A stretch of 64,000 bases of DNA from Membranipora membranacea (lineage: Eukaryota > Bryozoa > Gymnolaemata > Cheilostomatida > Membraniporidae): NCBI GenBank assembly GCA_914767715.1, contig OU612073.1:23930001-23994000 (forward strand), given 5' to 3'. Position numbers and translations under genes: made by a program. Position 1 is the first letter of the stretch, and each line of letters starts with the position of its first letter. Below, in pieces: positions 1 through 12,700 of this stretch. Under the pieces are notes generated by a model. It ran no database searches and had not been told where the DNA came from. It saw nothing but the letters and a program-made list of their open reading frames with translations.

Positions 1-3000
1 GAGAAATGCATCATCGCTGATTTGAAAAGCTGCATTCCCTTAAGTTTAGCCTAACATGATAAATACTTACTGAATAATTGGTGGGGCTTCAAATCCAGCT
101 CGTAATCACAAGACTTGGACTGAGTATGTAAATACTCTAGACTGAACACCCAGTCAGAATCAGCCGAATCACTGATGTAAAAATTTGGCTAGACATCAGA
201 TAAGTCCCTTACTAAAAAGAAGCCAGCTATGTTCCCATATTGTTTTTCCACACAGCTACATCACATTCTATGTACAGTAGCTTGTTTTGGCTACAGGTGA
301 TAAGTGTGGCGTAATAGAAGGTTCACACGAGGGTGAGTGGAGAGAAAATTAAGGGTCTCTGATCAGCCCAACAGCTGATGTCTCAGATATAGTTGATATG
401 TTGATTTAATAATGGTTTAAGGTGTAAAGAAGTATGTGGTAAAATCAGATTGACAAAAAACTATGAGTCTGCGGATATCAATTTGTCCACTTGTACCTAA
501 TCTTGAGGGCCCTTTGTCAGTGTTATGTAATCAGACTAATAATCTATTCTAGTAGCTCAAGAGGGCAGGTGTATGGGCTTTATTTTGTAGAAAAATGTAT
601 AAAACCAAATAACTATTTTGAAACAATAATAGTATTTTTGTGATTGTGATCCAGACATGTTAATTATTATGTCTAACCAGATGATTCCCAGCGGGATGGA
701 CGGCCCTTTTTATTTTCTACATGAAAAGGCAGAATTTTTTTCCATTTCCATGGAATCCATGTTATGGTACACTGATAATTTTTTTTACATAGAGCTTTAT
801 CTCAGTCCAAGATAATAAAAGTACAAAATCTACCGCTCTTTTTATCCGAGCATGATCCGTCAATTTATCATAGAAATTATACAATGGTGGTGGCGCATGT
901 CCAGTGCTTGTTGGCACTGGGTAGATGAGGCAGAATTCATCCCTATTCAGTTTAGTCACGGCTAACGTGACTTTTTGGTAAATAATTATGTTTAGGATAA
1001 AGTTAATAGATGTTTATAATAAGCTAATAATGATCTCTGATTTTTAAGATTTCATTGTTCAAACTTTAAATGACCGATGCTGTGTGGCTTTTTTTGTTTC
1101 TGGTTTGACTCTTCAGGAAGGCGGTAATATCAAAGGTGATGCCTTCAAGACGTATAAAAATACAGCGTTGTAATCTAAAGCAAAACACCTCAAGTACCTA
1201 TTTTTGGTTTAAACTTCCTCTATGCATTTACCGGTAAAATAAGTGTAATAGAAAACTTTATGTCTCTGATGTAGCATGCTTCCAGATTTAATATTATCAG
1301 TTTTACGAGATTTATGTAATAAGATAATATAACACACATGAGTACATACTCTAATATTTTTCCACCTACCTCACCATTTTCACCTATGAGGACTCCCTGT
1401 AGATTGCTATTTGGGAATTGATTGAGATCATAACCTGCGCTATCCACCGTCAGCATTATAACTGTCTCTATAAGTCACAGCGCTATATAAGTCAGCGCTC
1501 CTATTCAATTCCTGCTGATTATCCCGATCTGATTGTTTTTTATCAAGGCTATCAGATTGAAAAAGAAAACTTGTCGCTGTCCTCTTGGTTCTGTTTTGTC
1601 TTTCATAAATGTAGCGAATTTTTTTGTTGATCCCAAGATAATAATCTATAGCGGAGAAGCGGTGATGGCGATGCAGCACCTTGTCAGCAGTAACTTAGAT
1701 ATAAACAGATTGCCGATACGATAACAACTAACATGGAATGGAGACTTCGCCAACTTTTCTACTCGGCGCGCTCAGCACAATATCCATGCTTATTCTGCTA
1801 CACAATACCCCGCTATCCTTATATCAACAATATATCAAACAATACTATAGGAAAAAGGAGAGCTGTTACAAGGTTAGCATGGGATCCTCGGTGAAAGTGA
1901 GAGGTTACACCTCGCGGTGCATGCTGGGTATCCCGTCATTGAAAGTGGGTGTGGTTTGGAGAAAGCGTGGTGACTAGTTCCAGGCAGGAGCTATAGATCA
2001 CTTTCTCTGGACGCTAACAATAATACGACCAATCAGGAGGCATTAACAGGTAGAGAAGGACGTCCGCTCACTTTTGCGCAAATTTATGAAGTCAAAGCCA
2101 GGTCGAAAAATGAAAAATGTATAGGCAATGATGAGTGCATAGATTACATTGTAATTCAGCACACTCTTGTTCTACAGCATGATTTTCAGAACTTAAAATG
2201 GTGTTTTGCCTTTTCACTGCACAGAGCAGGAAATTTTAAGTTTAAGAATTTATGAAAACATACCCATCCCTCCCCTTCTCCCCCCCCCCCCCAAACACCA
2301 CAACCATGGCTGATATTAAAAGAAACACAGAGTTGAGAAAACCTACCGAAAGTATAAACTGAAAGTAAAACTCACTTTAATCGGTGGTGGCTTATAGGTT
2401 TTCTCAGGTACAGTCATGTTGTAGAGCCGAGTCGATGATCGTAAAATAAACCCGCCAGGTTTACAATCAGTGACAACTGTAGGTTTATGTGAAACCTGTG
2501 TCTAAGTTTGATTTAAAAGCACCGTGCTCATGCTTGTAATAAGCGTAGCCTAGCATGTCTGATTTAGTCTACACTCGGGTTATACCTTTATGTGGGGTTT
2601 CAAGAAGCCCTACTAAGCAGGTAAACATGATTCCATCCTAAATCCACAACAATACACCTAAACGCCGCACACACTCCACACACTCGGCAAGCAGGTTATA
2701 AGTTTTTATTGTTGTTAGGGTTAGCAAAGGTCAGAATTAAGAGGAATTAAATTGTTCCAGAGACTTGTTGCATACTGTTGTCATTCCAAATAGCTTTTTC
2801 TGTCGAGTGCCAGTTAATTGAACACACAAAATAGTATCAGTGAGACGAAGCTCTATTGAAATACATCAAATAACTCACCTGCTTTCAGCTGTTGTAGTTG
2901 GAAAATTATCCTATTATAACATTTTGTAAATTGTTAGACGAATCCTAACTATTTTTTTATATGGAACAGTACGCTCGCTTGTCATTAAAGCTGCTAGTTC

Positions 3001-6000
3001 TGAGTCCCAACTGCCAGCTACCCTACCATTAACTGATATGTTTATGATAGAGCACTTGTTTAGGCTAGTCACACTTTAGGGTGTTGGATAGGCCTTTGAT
3101 GAGCTGGGTGTCAATGCTTGCAGGTGACTGTCGGTGGAATAATTGATAGCCTCTTATTCAATGGAGGAATTACAGCACAACTATGATAAAAAAATTGTAT
3201 ACTGATATAAGAGCCAAATGTGACCTTTCACATATTCTGGTGAATTTAATGTGGCTGGGCGGAATACTACCTAGGAACTCAATAATAACCTATTCTACTT
3301 TTCTACTCATATTTATAATCAGCAAACTTAATCATTGCAAGTTGTGGCAGTTTTATTTAAAAAATTGAAATTGAAATTTTTACCATGAAAATTGATGATA
3401 AATTTTATAATCGTAAACGGATTTGCTTCATTAATAAATTAGCATTCAAAGTTTCCTTCCTGCAATAACTGTAGCAAATTTGTTTCACTTCCTTACATTG
3501 TATAGGCCCTAATATAGGCTTTGACATTCACCATTCTTGTCTGCTGACTATATTATATTCCTCAAACAATCAAACAATATTTTTCAAATTTTTCATAATT
3601 ATTTGAAAATTGCTTAGACAATATAATTTTACATGCAGTGTGAGATGTGCACAGGTTAAAATACACACAGGAGTTAATAGATTTGCCGTCAAGTATGTGT
3701 ATAATGACCATAGCCCTGTCTGTCAAGTGTTAGCAGAGTAAATAATTCTCTGAGGTATTAACAAGGTTCATTCTAACAGATTTATATACCTATTATGTCA
3801 TAAGTCCACCATAGCTTAGATCCTTCAACTCAAGTAGGGTGGTCAAAGGGCGCGCCCCGCTTAATCATTGTGTGGTGAGCAGGGTAAAAAATATGCAAGT
3901 GAATATTTAAGTTGAGCTTTAACACTTAAACTTGTCTTTGAAGTGGTATGTTTATCTTTTTAATCCGTGATTTAATATTATTACGTGTTATGTTATCAGA
4001 GTTAGAGGCCTGTCAGTGCATCATGACATCAGGTATTTTAGGGTATCTTTGGACCCCTGATCCCCTGATAGCCTCAGATCAGATGATGACTGTGACAGTT
4101 AGAAGCAGGTGTCACTGATCACTCTTATCTTATTATCAATTATGAGTACAGGATTAAAAATTACAAAACTGACCCAGCAGGTTTCAAGACTGAACAAATC
4201 AACCAAAATTATCATGTTGTTTTAATTGATGATTGAAATAAAAAAAAATGGGTATAAACATCATTTTTGCAGTTCCCCATTTCTCTTATTCCCTCTTTAT
4301 TTGCCGATTTGCTGTGGTCAGCATCAAAAACAACTTTGTTAGTTTTTTGCTGCACAATTTTTTGATGATGATTCAAAGTATTCTATACTCTTGTGTTTTA
4401 CAGGCCTGTATAGTAAATCTGCTTGTTCGCTGGTGATTTCCATGTAAAGCTTTAACATTATAACACAATAATAATCCGACGATGCTTAGAGCCGAGCATG
4501 TAAAGTAAACGGAGGCGTTGAGTTTGGACTGAGGACATATGGTTACGGAGACCGGACAGTCGCCTCCCTCACAGCGATCACTACGGCTTATAGACCTACA
4601 TAGCCTTTTATCCAACACCCAATACAGCAGAGGCTGTGGAGTTTACTATCAGCAAATATTGGAAAATGGGTAAACAAATGCGAGAGTTAGGATATTAAGA
4701 CTGGAGTAATGTCGGCGACTTGTGATCTTGTGGTCATTAAAGAATAAGTAAATATATAACTCTCATACTGGCTGCCTTGAAGGTTTGCTCGACCTGTGTA
4801 CCGACCTGTGTACTATGAGGGTGAATAATAAAATATCATGTATAATTTGATCCGCTTTAAAAAGAAAAATAAATATTTTTCAAAATGTATCTAGTGACAC
4901 GGGATGCCTATAAGGACAATGGTGATCCCTCAGATTTATTTCACTGAGTAATTTTAAATTTTGTAAATTCAAATGAATGGAATTTACTTTTGCGTATCAC
5001 TTCTTGACACCGGCACACTTCCCTAACCTAGCTAGTATTTTAGTGAGTTAAATGGTTTTAATGGGTTTATTTCACTACAGCTGGAGGCTATCGGAATCCA
5101 TGATAGCAGCTAGCAATATTGAACTCAAACTCTGATGAAGCAATTTTAGAAATACATATGTGAGTCGGAATCTTTACTATGGAAACACAATCATGCGCAG
5201 AGTTTTAATACCTTGTAAGTTTCGGTGGATTACGCCTTCATTTCCTGTACTTTACCTTTACACCATGCTGGCATTGCTAGGGTATTAAAGTGTTAGGGAG
5301 CTAAATAATTAGATGGTACACAACAATACATCAACATCCATAATGATGTGCACAGCAGAATAAAATTATACCGTGATTAAAGGTCTAAAGCCGAAAAGGA
5401 GGATATTTTACAGTGATTCAAACCCTTATGTTTCATTAATGATGGACTTCTAGGTGTTTTTTTCAGACGGAAAAGTGAAAAACACTGAACTTTTGGGGCT
5501 ACCAGACAAACTAAAATATAGTTTTACCCTGGCAAAGCAATACTGGAAATCATAGGCTTACTTTGCGGATTATTTAACATTTCTTTCCAAAAACTATAAT
5601 GTTGAATTTAAATTGTTGGGTTTCTCACATTATTTTACATGAGTTTTCACACTGAGTCTTACAAATTACCATCAAGATGCGTAATCCGCGTAGAAACGCC
5701 TGGCTGGATTCGTTTGCTCATCAATCATTACATAGATCCCTGTTTTTTCTCTCTTCAGGCTGTAGATTTTCTACACTGCTACGTTACAAGAGAAATAATC
5801 ACGCTTCTCAGATTGACCGATTTGCATTTGAAATCAATCACTGTCTTTACTATGTGTATGCAATAGGGATTAAAGGGGATAATTTTTTGGTTTTATACAG
5901 TAAACATTGGGCTAAGAGGTTGATCTACTGTTTGAAGTTGCCGAATGTTGAATCAATTTAAACACCTGCAGACAGGACCTGCACCCAGTGGTGTTCTGTA

Positions 6001-7029
6001 GAGGTGCAGTAATAACAGGGACCGAGCTTGTCAAATTAGGGCTGAGACGGGTACATGAAACCAGACTAGCAACATGATAGGAAAAGTTATCACCGTAACA
6101 CCAAACAGAAGACCGCCGGAGGTATACAATCAATCATCTGAGCATGAGGCGGCGGCCTATTATAAGGCTGCCCCATCCCTGGGCACTATTACATCAAATA
6201 CCTGGGATTGAGTCTCTAAAAATGAGAACAACAACAACAACTACATGGCACCGATCATTCCATGCGCGGGGTCGGGCTGGGTGTAAATTTCAGTAATATT
6301 TTGATCCTCATAGCTGTTAAGTTTTTCTATTAGCCTAATCCTAAATCTACTGCTGGGTTTTTTTGACACACTAATTTACACTGCTGAATCAGTCAGTATT
6401 AATACGAGTGAGATATAATTGTTTTGATGACAAGCATCTAACAATGAAATAAAGGGTTAGGCATTGTTAGATACATTCCTGCCTGCTGAGTCAGTCACGT
6501 TCCGACACATCACAACGTCTCATATCAAAATATCAGTCTCTAAAAATAATAAACTATCGAGATTGGTAATGATAACATGGGTGGTGTGTGAAGAGAAAAC
6601 TCCCCAAATAATCGTCAACTAATTATCAACGGAAGTTTTTTCAGTGGACATCTTCTAAGATAAAGTTTTAGCCTTTATACAGCCTGGAATTTGTTCGTTG
6701 AGCTTGACAGAAAATTTGTTTGCAGATATTTTTCCTATCTTTGCAGGGATTTAATATTTTGTTGAATTTTTTTGCAGTGATTTTTCGGCAACAGGTTTAA
6801 TTTCCGACGCATTAATTTCTACCCATTTTCATGTTTGCATTGCATTCATTTAATAATATTATCACAATCATAAAATGCAAGGATGGCGCGACGATATTCA
6901 GGAAAATGATCTAGCACATTTATTTTATATATTGTGTTCAATTGAATTGTAATGCAAAATATATTATATATGAATTACTCTAGTTAGCTAAAAGGGCGAG
7001 CCTCATAAAGAGAGATAGAGCAGACATAC

Positions 7030-7161
7030 CTGACATGACTGAAGCAGCTGATTCTCGTTTTGTAGAAGCAGCATAGTTAGTATCGGCAGAGATCGGAGAA
7101 GCAATCCTTCTATTATACTCAGCAGATTTAGTTATACTCGGTAATCTAGAGGGGGACCCAG
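7030..7161 (-). CDS. Candidate internal exon, unknown protein
   Basis: A 132-bp open segment lies between a good acceptor (TATCTAG) and a good donor (CAG|GTATGT). Entry and exit phases match (both phase 1). The encoded peptide is Ser/Ala/Thr-rich and looks like a disordered linker, starting GSPSRLPSITKSAEYNRR and ending ASVMS. Nothing identifies a family. It could be one exon of an unrecognised minus-strand gene or chance. Confidence 0.3.
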
Positions 7162-8649
7162 CTAGATACAACAGAAGCCCTTATCTTAAAATGTGGCTGT
7201 CTGTCACTGCTCTCTTATATATGCTGTCTATCTCTGATGATCCTCACACAAAGAATATTTGAATATGAGAGCCAAATTAATTTTGAAAAGCTTTATTTCA
7301 GCCCAAAAAATTTGTTATCTGAATTATTTGAATGAGTATATTGAAATCTTGTGGGCTGCGATTAGCGTAGTTTACACGTGTCGCCAGGTGACGGGATGTG
7401 TTCTATCTCTGCTAGCTGCTCCTCTGATGGTCTGATGAGCTTCTGTCCACCAGATAACGAAGGCGTATCTCCGAACCTTCTCTCTGATTACCTCTCCTAC
7501 ATCAGCAAACCAAAGCTCTGATGCTTCTTAATTTTACTGATTAGTATTTTCTGAGTCGTGCCCAAACGTGAATTTAGTTTCATTAGATCTATTTTCAGTT
7601 ACCTTTCTATTTAGTTGAATGGAGATAAAAAATGTGATTGGAGCAAGCCTAGATGGGGAGATGGCTTGTTGATAACTTGTTGACAGACTTACTCCTCAAT
7701 GTCATAATTTATTTACTCCTGACATCATTTGGCAATCCTGCTACTGTCTTTTAAAACGTTGCATCAATTCCTATTTTTGTAAGAAAAAAAGCTGTCAATT
7801 TCATAGCACCCTCCGACTTTTGTTAACAAGCTAACTATGAAATTAAGTCTAAGATGGCAAAGTTTACTCAGATGTTCTGTGAGGTGCTAATTTATTACTG
7901 TATTGACACCGTTTTTGTTTGTCTAAGATAAAAAGGCAAGATATAAAAAGTAATATAAAAGTTAAAGTAAATACTGTGTTGGGCACACCAAAGGCGGCAC
8001 CATATCTCGATAATGATAAACATTTCAGCGAGCCCTTTGTGAATCAGGCGAAATCAGTGAACAAAGTCTTCGATTCGACAAATCAGAGTTTATCAAAGAT
8101 TAGCAGGAATCTGTCTGAATGGTGATATGGGATTCAATTGAGGGACTTTTGATTTGGTTAAATATTTTCTATCTTGTCATATATTCTAATTTACTGCAGG
8201 GTTGTTTTGCTTCTCCTCTCACACATAAACAGGTAGCAGCCTGTGAAATTCCCATCATTCACTGAGTAAATTTAGGTGTTTGTTTGATAATTAAAAGTGT
8301 GAAGTCAGTGCAAATAAGAAAATAAACACCCTTATAAGTTAAGAGAGGGAATAAATAAATATTTTACTATGTGTTGTGGTGATATAGTCACTAGAGATGA
8401 TGTTCCTCACATAGTCACAGGTAGTCATCACACAACTGGGACAACAAAACTCAGCGTTATTTAATAATCATGGCTACACCTTAGTCTGGATCATTATGTT
8501 AATAAACATCTACACTTTCACTACTACACTGGCCTGAACTGTCTGAAATATTGCAGATGAAACTTTAAGATGTTTTTCTTCGGTAAAAAAATTTATCAAA
8601 ATTTTGCAAGATGATTTTACAATAAATTGATCCTCTCGCGGCGATCTAC

Positions 8650-8704
8650 CTTGTATTGCCATTATAACAAATACATATAAGGTGAGATTTACCAGTCTCA
8701 GCAT
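8650..8704 (-). CDS. Candidate first exon with signal peptide
   Basis: An ATG at 8,704 (minus strand) opens a hydrophobic peptide, MLRLVNLTLYVFVIMAIQ, followed at once by a possible donor (AAG|GTAGAT) in phase 1. The candidate exon at 7,161 would accept that phase. The peptide looks like a secretory signal, but the exon is very short, so chance is a serious alternative. Confidence 0.18.
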
Positions 8705-9725
8705 AGTATCAACACTAGTAAGCGTGTAGAATGTACACTTTCCGGTCTGAGAGTCTTTGGATTGGAGCCATCCCCGTGTTTGGCAGTAAATAAAAATGTT
8801 AAAAAACCAATCTAGGTGTACAAATGTTGATTTAGCTTTGTGGTTCCCAATCTGCTGGAGGATTTATTCATTTGGTCATGCTCGATAGTGTATCCTCTCC
8901 TAATTGTGTGAATGCATTAACACCTGTCTCATAAAGAAACCCTCTACTCTGTGTCAATAATCCAGGGCTGTCCACTAAATTATGAAATATATCTTGCAGG
9001 CAACAAAAAAAACCAGTCGATGACAGGTACATCTATTATGAGTATTGAGGAAATTATGGATAAGAAACAACTTTTGCAACACGCAAGAATTTGTACTTGC
9101 GGAGTTTTGAGTAAAATATTATTGGGTTTTTTCTGACAACATTTAATGCATTTTTTATTCACAAAGTACTGATAACATAACATCATTATGTCAGGTTCTG
9201 TGTCAAAAATTAGCACTTCAATGTACAAAAAGTACAGACGAAACTATGACAAACTAATGATGGCTTGTATTGTCGGAGGATTTAGCTTATTGTACTCAAA
9301 TTTGAAGTAAAGACTATGCATTTTGAAATTCATAGCACCTAAAGTTATTAAGGATGGGTATGAACAGATAATGTGGCCGACTAATAAAATGCCCACCGCA
9401 ACTTCTTCTATCTAAAACCTGTTATCAATCTGATAATTTGGACAGATTGCGCGAGACTAAAGATATAGATTAAAACGGACGGAGTTATAAAATAATGAGG
9501 TATAAAATGGAAGGTATAATGTCAGCGGAATGATCTCATTGTCATACTTAACTTATGACATATTTTACTGCCTTGAAGGTGTTTAGAATTGGGCAAGGGG
9601 GGATTCTGACAGACTATATGACCTGATTATCTGTTTTCTCATGTTTGACGGTTTTGTGACCACCCAGGCCTCCCTAGCGTTTCTAGACGCCTTTAAGAGT
9701 CTCACCGTTTTGTACGATCATCTAC

Positions 9726-12700
9726 TTATTTGTTGTTTCTGCTCAGTATTGCAGCTATTCTTTTCTTTTGTGTACTGTCCATTGCCCTCAATGCTTGCAT
9801 TGGCTTAGGTTTGGAGTTGTCTGTACCTGGATAATTCATATTTTTCACGCTGCTTTGAGTGTTACTGTTATCGCTCGTTACTGAGGCTGTATCAGTGTGT
9901 TTACGCGCTGAATTCTGATTGGTGCGTTTGAACAGCATAAGCTCTTCTGAATTACTGGATCTCCTACTGGTTGAATGTGATTGGCTATTCTTTCTGCCTG
10001 GCGTATCTGATTGGCCAACATGTCTGCCCGGCGTGTCTGATTGGACAGCATTTCTGCCTGATATAGGCGGCGGTGTAGTAATTCTCGAGGAGTGCTGCTG
10101 GCTATGTGAAGTAGTTGATAGAGGTAGTGCTGCCGGAAGCTTAGGGCTGCCATTTCTACTACTGTAGCCACCTAATAGAAGAAAAAGTCAGATGTTATCT
10201 CGTACAAAGTTCATAATAAGAATGTATATTCATATAAATAAATTCAAATTTTGTGCTCTGTAGGTACTAGGAAATATATCCGCAATTAGAAACCTACACA
10301 CTAATGTATAAACATATTCAAAGATCTGGCAGTTAGGGATGTGATGCTCCTGAAAAACTTCATATTAGTCTCATAGCAACTGTTTATAGATAGATGGATA
10401 ATCATTTACTATCTGTAGAAGTCTAAATATTAGGACGATGATTATAAATAAGAAGCAGCTGATGATAGCCTATAATCATCTCTTCTGTTTGGGTGGAGTG
10501 GGGGGGGAGATGATGCCCCCTAACCTCTTCCACATTTACTTTACATACCAGCAGGTTTCTTAAGTATGAGGAGTTGTTCTCTGGCCTCTCCAAGAGCGTC
10601 TATCAGCTCCATTCTCTCCTCACATTCCCTCTTCACTATATCTTGTAGTAACTGGAGCTAAAAGTCATACCCAGAGTAGATGACGTCATATCATAATATT
10701 ACAATAAAAAAGCTCTTCAAACACATGAGTTCATAAGATTTTAATTCTGATTATGTCACCAGTGGTAACTGCCACCTTTAGGTTGCTTACGCCCGAAAGA
10801 CCTTGAACAACACAGGCCACAGATAACACCATTGTTTTTATTAGCAGAGAAACTTTGTTTCAATGTTCACAAACAAACCTGTTCTTTGAGCTTCACAATC
10901 TCGTCATCCTGTGTTTTTATTTTATCTTCACAATCTTCTAGATTCCTCTCTTTATCACTCAGCTGGGACTTTAGTCTGAGAACAAGCTCTTGATCTCCTG
11001 TGTCTAGTTTACCTACAGACACAAGTCATGACAAGTGTTGAGTCAGACAGAAATATCATTGTGTATTTCAAAGTTGTCCCCTCGCTGAACAAGGAGTTGT
11101 CAACAAGGAGTTGTTTCTCACTCCTTGGTTAGAACGACATATTTACAGGGATCATTACTATCTCAACATCAGAAGGCTAGGATGATAATCATCCTCCCCC
11201 TCCCCCCTGTGACATCAGACAGTGACCTTGCTTTCATTAATCTAAGATAAATATGATTGTTTAAGTTACCTTCCCCTGATAAGCTTACCTAATCTCCCCT
11301 CCAGGTTACTGATGATATTCTTAAGATTTTCTATTTCAGATCTCAATCTAGCTTCAGTTCCTTGTGCATCTGCTTTGTGAGTACGAAGCTGCTGTTTCAA
11401 CGCCTCGATCTCCGCCTGATTACTGACTGTGGATCTTATCTGCCCTCGCAGCTATCAAGTAAATAAAAATATACCACTGTATATCCAAATATCGTTCGAG
11501 AATCATATTACATGACTTGGTTTACTGTTACAAAACTTTCACTAGCTATACCTCTGGAGTATTATGTACAAAAATTTATCTTACTATTCACAGCCCAGCC
11601 CTTTTTCATTAGGAGCAATGCAGAGCTAAATACATCTGCCCTCAATCACCAAGTATGTCAACTTAAAAATCTCAAGTTCCACTTTGTTACGGACCTTGGT
11701 GACGTTGTGTTACAGACCTTTGTGACATTGTGTTACAGACCTTGGTGGCGTTGTGTTACTGACTAGGTGACATTGTGTTACTGACTAGGTGACGTTGTGT
11801 TACTGACCTTTGTGACTTCACTCTTAAGCTCACTGGTGACTTTATCTAACATTTGCTGATGTTTCTGTTTCTCTATTTCCATCTCCATTACAAAGTTTTC
11901 CTTCATGCCGGCCTCAAGAGCAGATAACTCTGACTGGTGCTTACTTCTCTCACGCTGCAGTGATTTCTCCATCTGGATGATTAGAAACAAAAAATAGAGA
12001 TAAAAGATCTACCATCTCTGCATTCATCAGTAAACAATCATTGTAGTGATTAAATATTAGAACACTAAGCATTTTTGGGTGGAAAATGCTTCTTCTTCTT
12101 CTTGGGGAGACCAACTCTGACAGCCTAAGTAATGTGTTGATAGGGTAGAACTCACACTAGTAAGTAAGGCCATCGAGAGGGCTGTCGCAAATTATTTGAT
12201 TTATAAAGGGGTAACTTATTATTGTTGTCCTCTATTAAAGTTGTGGGAGCATAACTCCAATTTCAAAAGATATGCCAACTAAATAATTCTACCTTGCGAG
12301 TAACGTGGACATTACTGAAAGCAAGTCTGTGGACGGAGGATAGAAGGAGCCAAAACTTGATGAAACTTAGGTGAAGTAGAACCAAATAAATAAAATATTA
12401 TATTAGAGGCAAACAAATGGAATCAAATCACTCACACACAACACATACACTATGGTCCCATGTTGCGATTTCGTAAGGATTTCGGGAGTAATCGACCAAT
12501 GGAAATGACATTTAAGTCACTTTCAGATTGTGACAAATGACTTTTGTGACGCGAATAACCATACCGTGTTGATTCGGCCAATTTCCTAATCGGCGGCGTG
12601 GCTGAATGGTTAGCGCGCTTGCACACAATGACTTCAAAGGGAGGCATATGTTTTTCATATTATTTCCATCATGGAGATGGTTAGCATTCATAATTCGAAA

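Larger units (their letters stand above)
1..9700. other. Intergenic DNA, no recognised gene
   Basis: This AT-rich stretch has no long open frame and no protein family I recognise. It contains a homopolymeric C tract near 2,280-2,292 and many short frames that look random. A minus-strand frame at about 775-955 (near residues TKLNRDEFCLIYPVP) and a plus-strand frame at about 7,919-8,125 have plausible amino-acid composition but no ATG at the predicted start, no clear splice partners and no family resemblance. I leave them as unclassified. Two slightly better minus-strand exon candidates (7,030-7,161 and 8,650-8,704) are listed separately. Confidence 0.5.
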
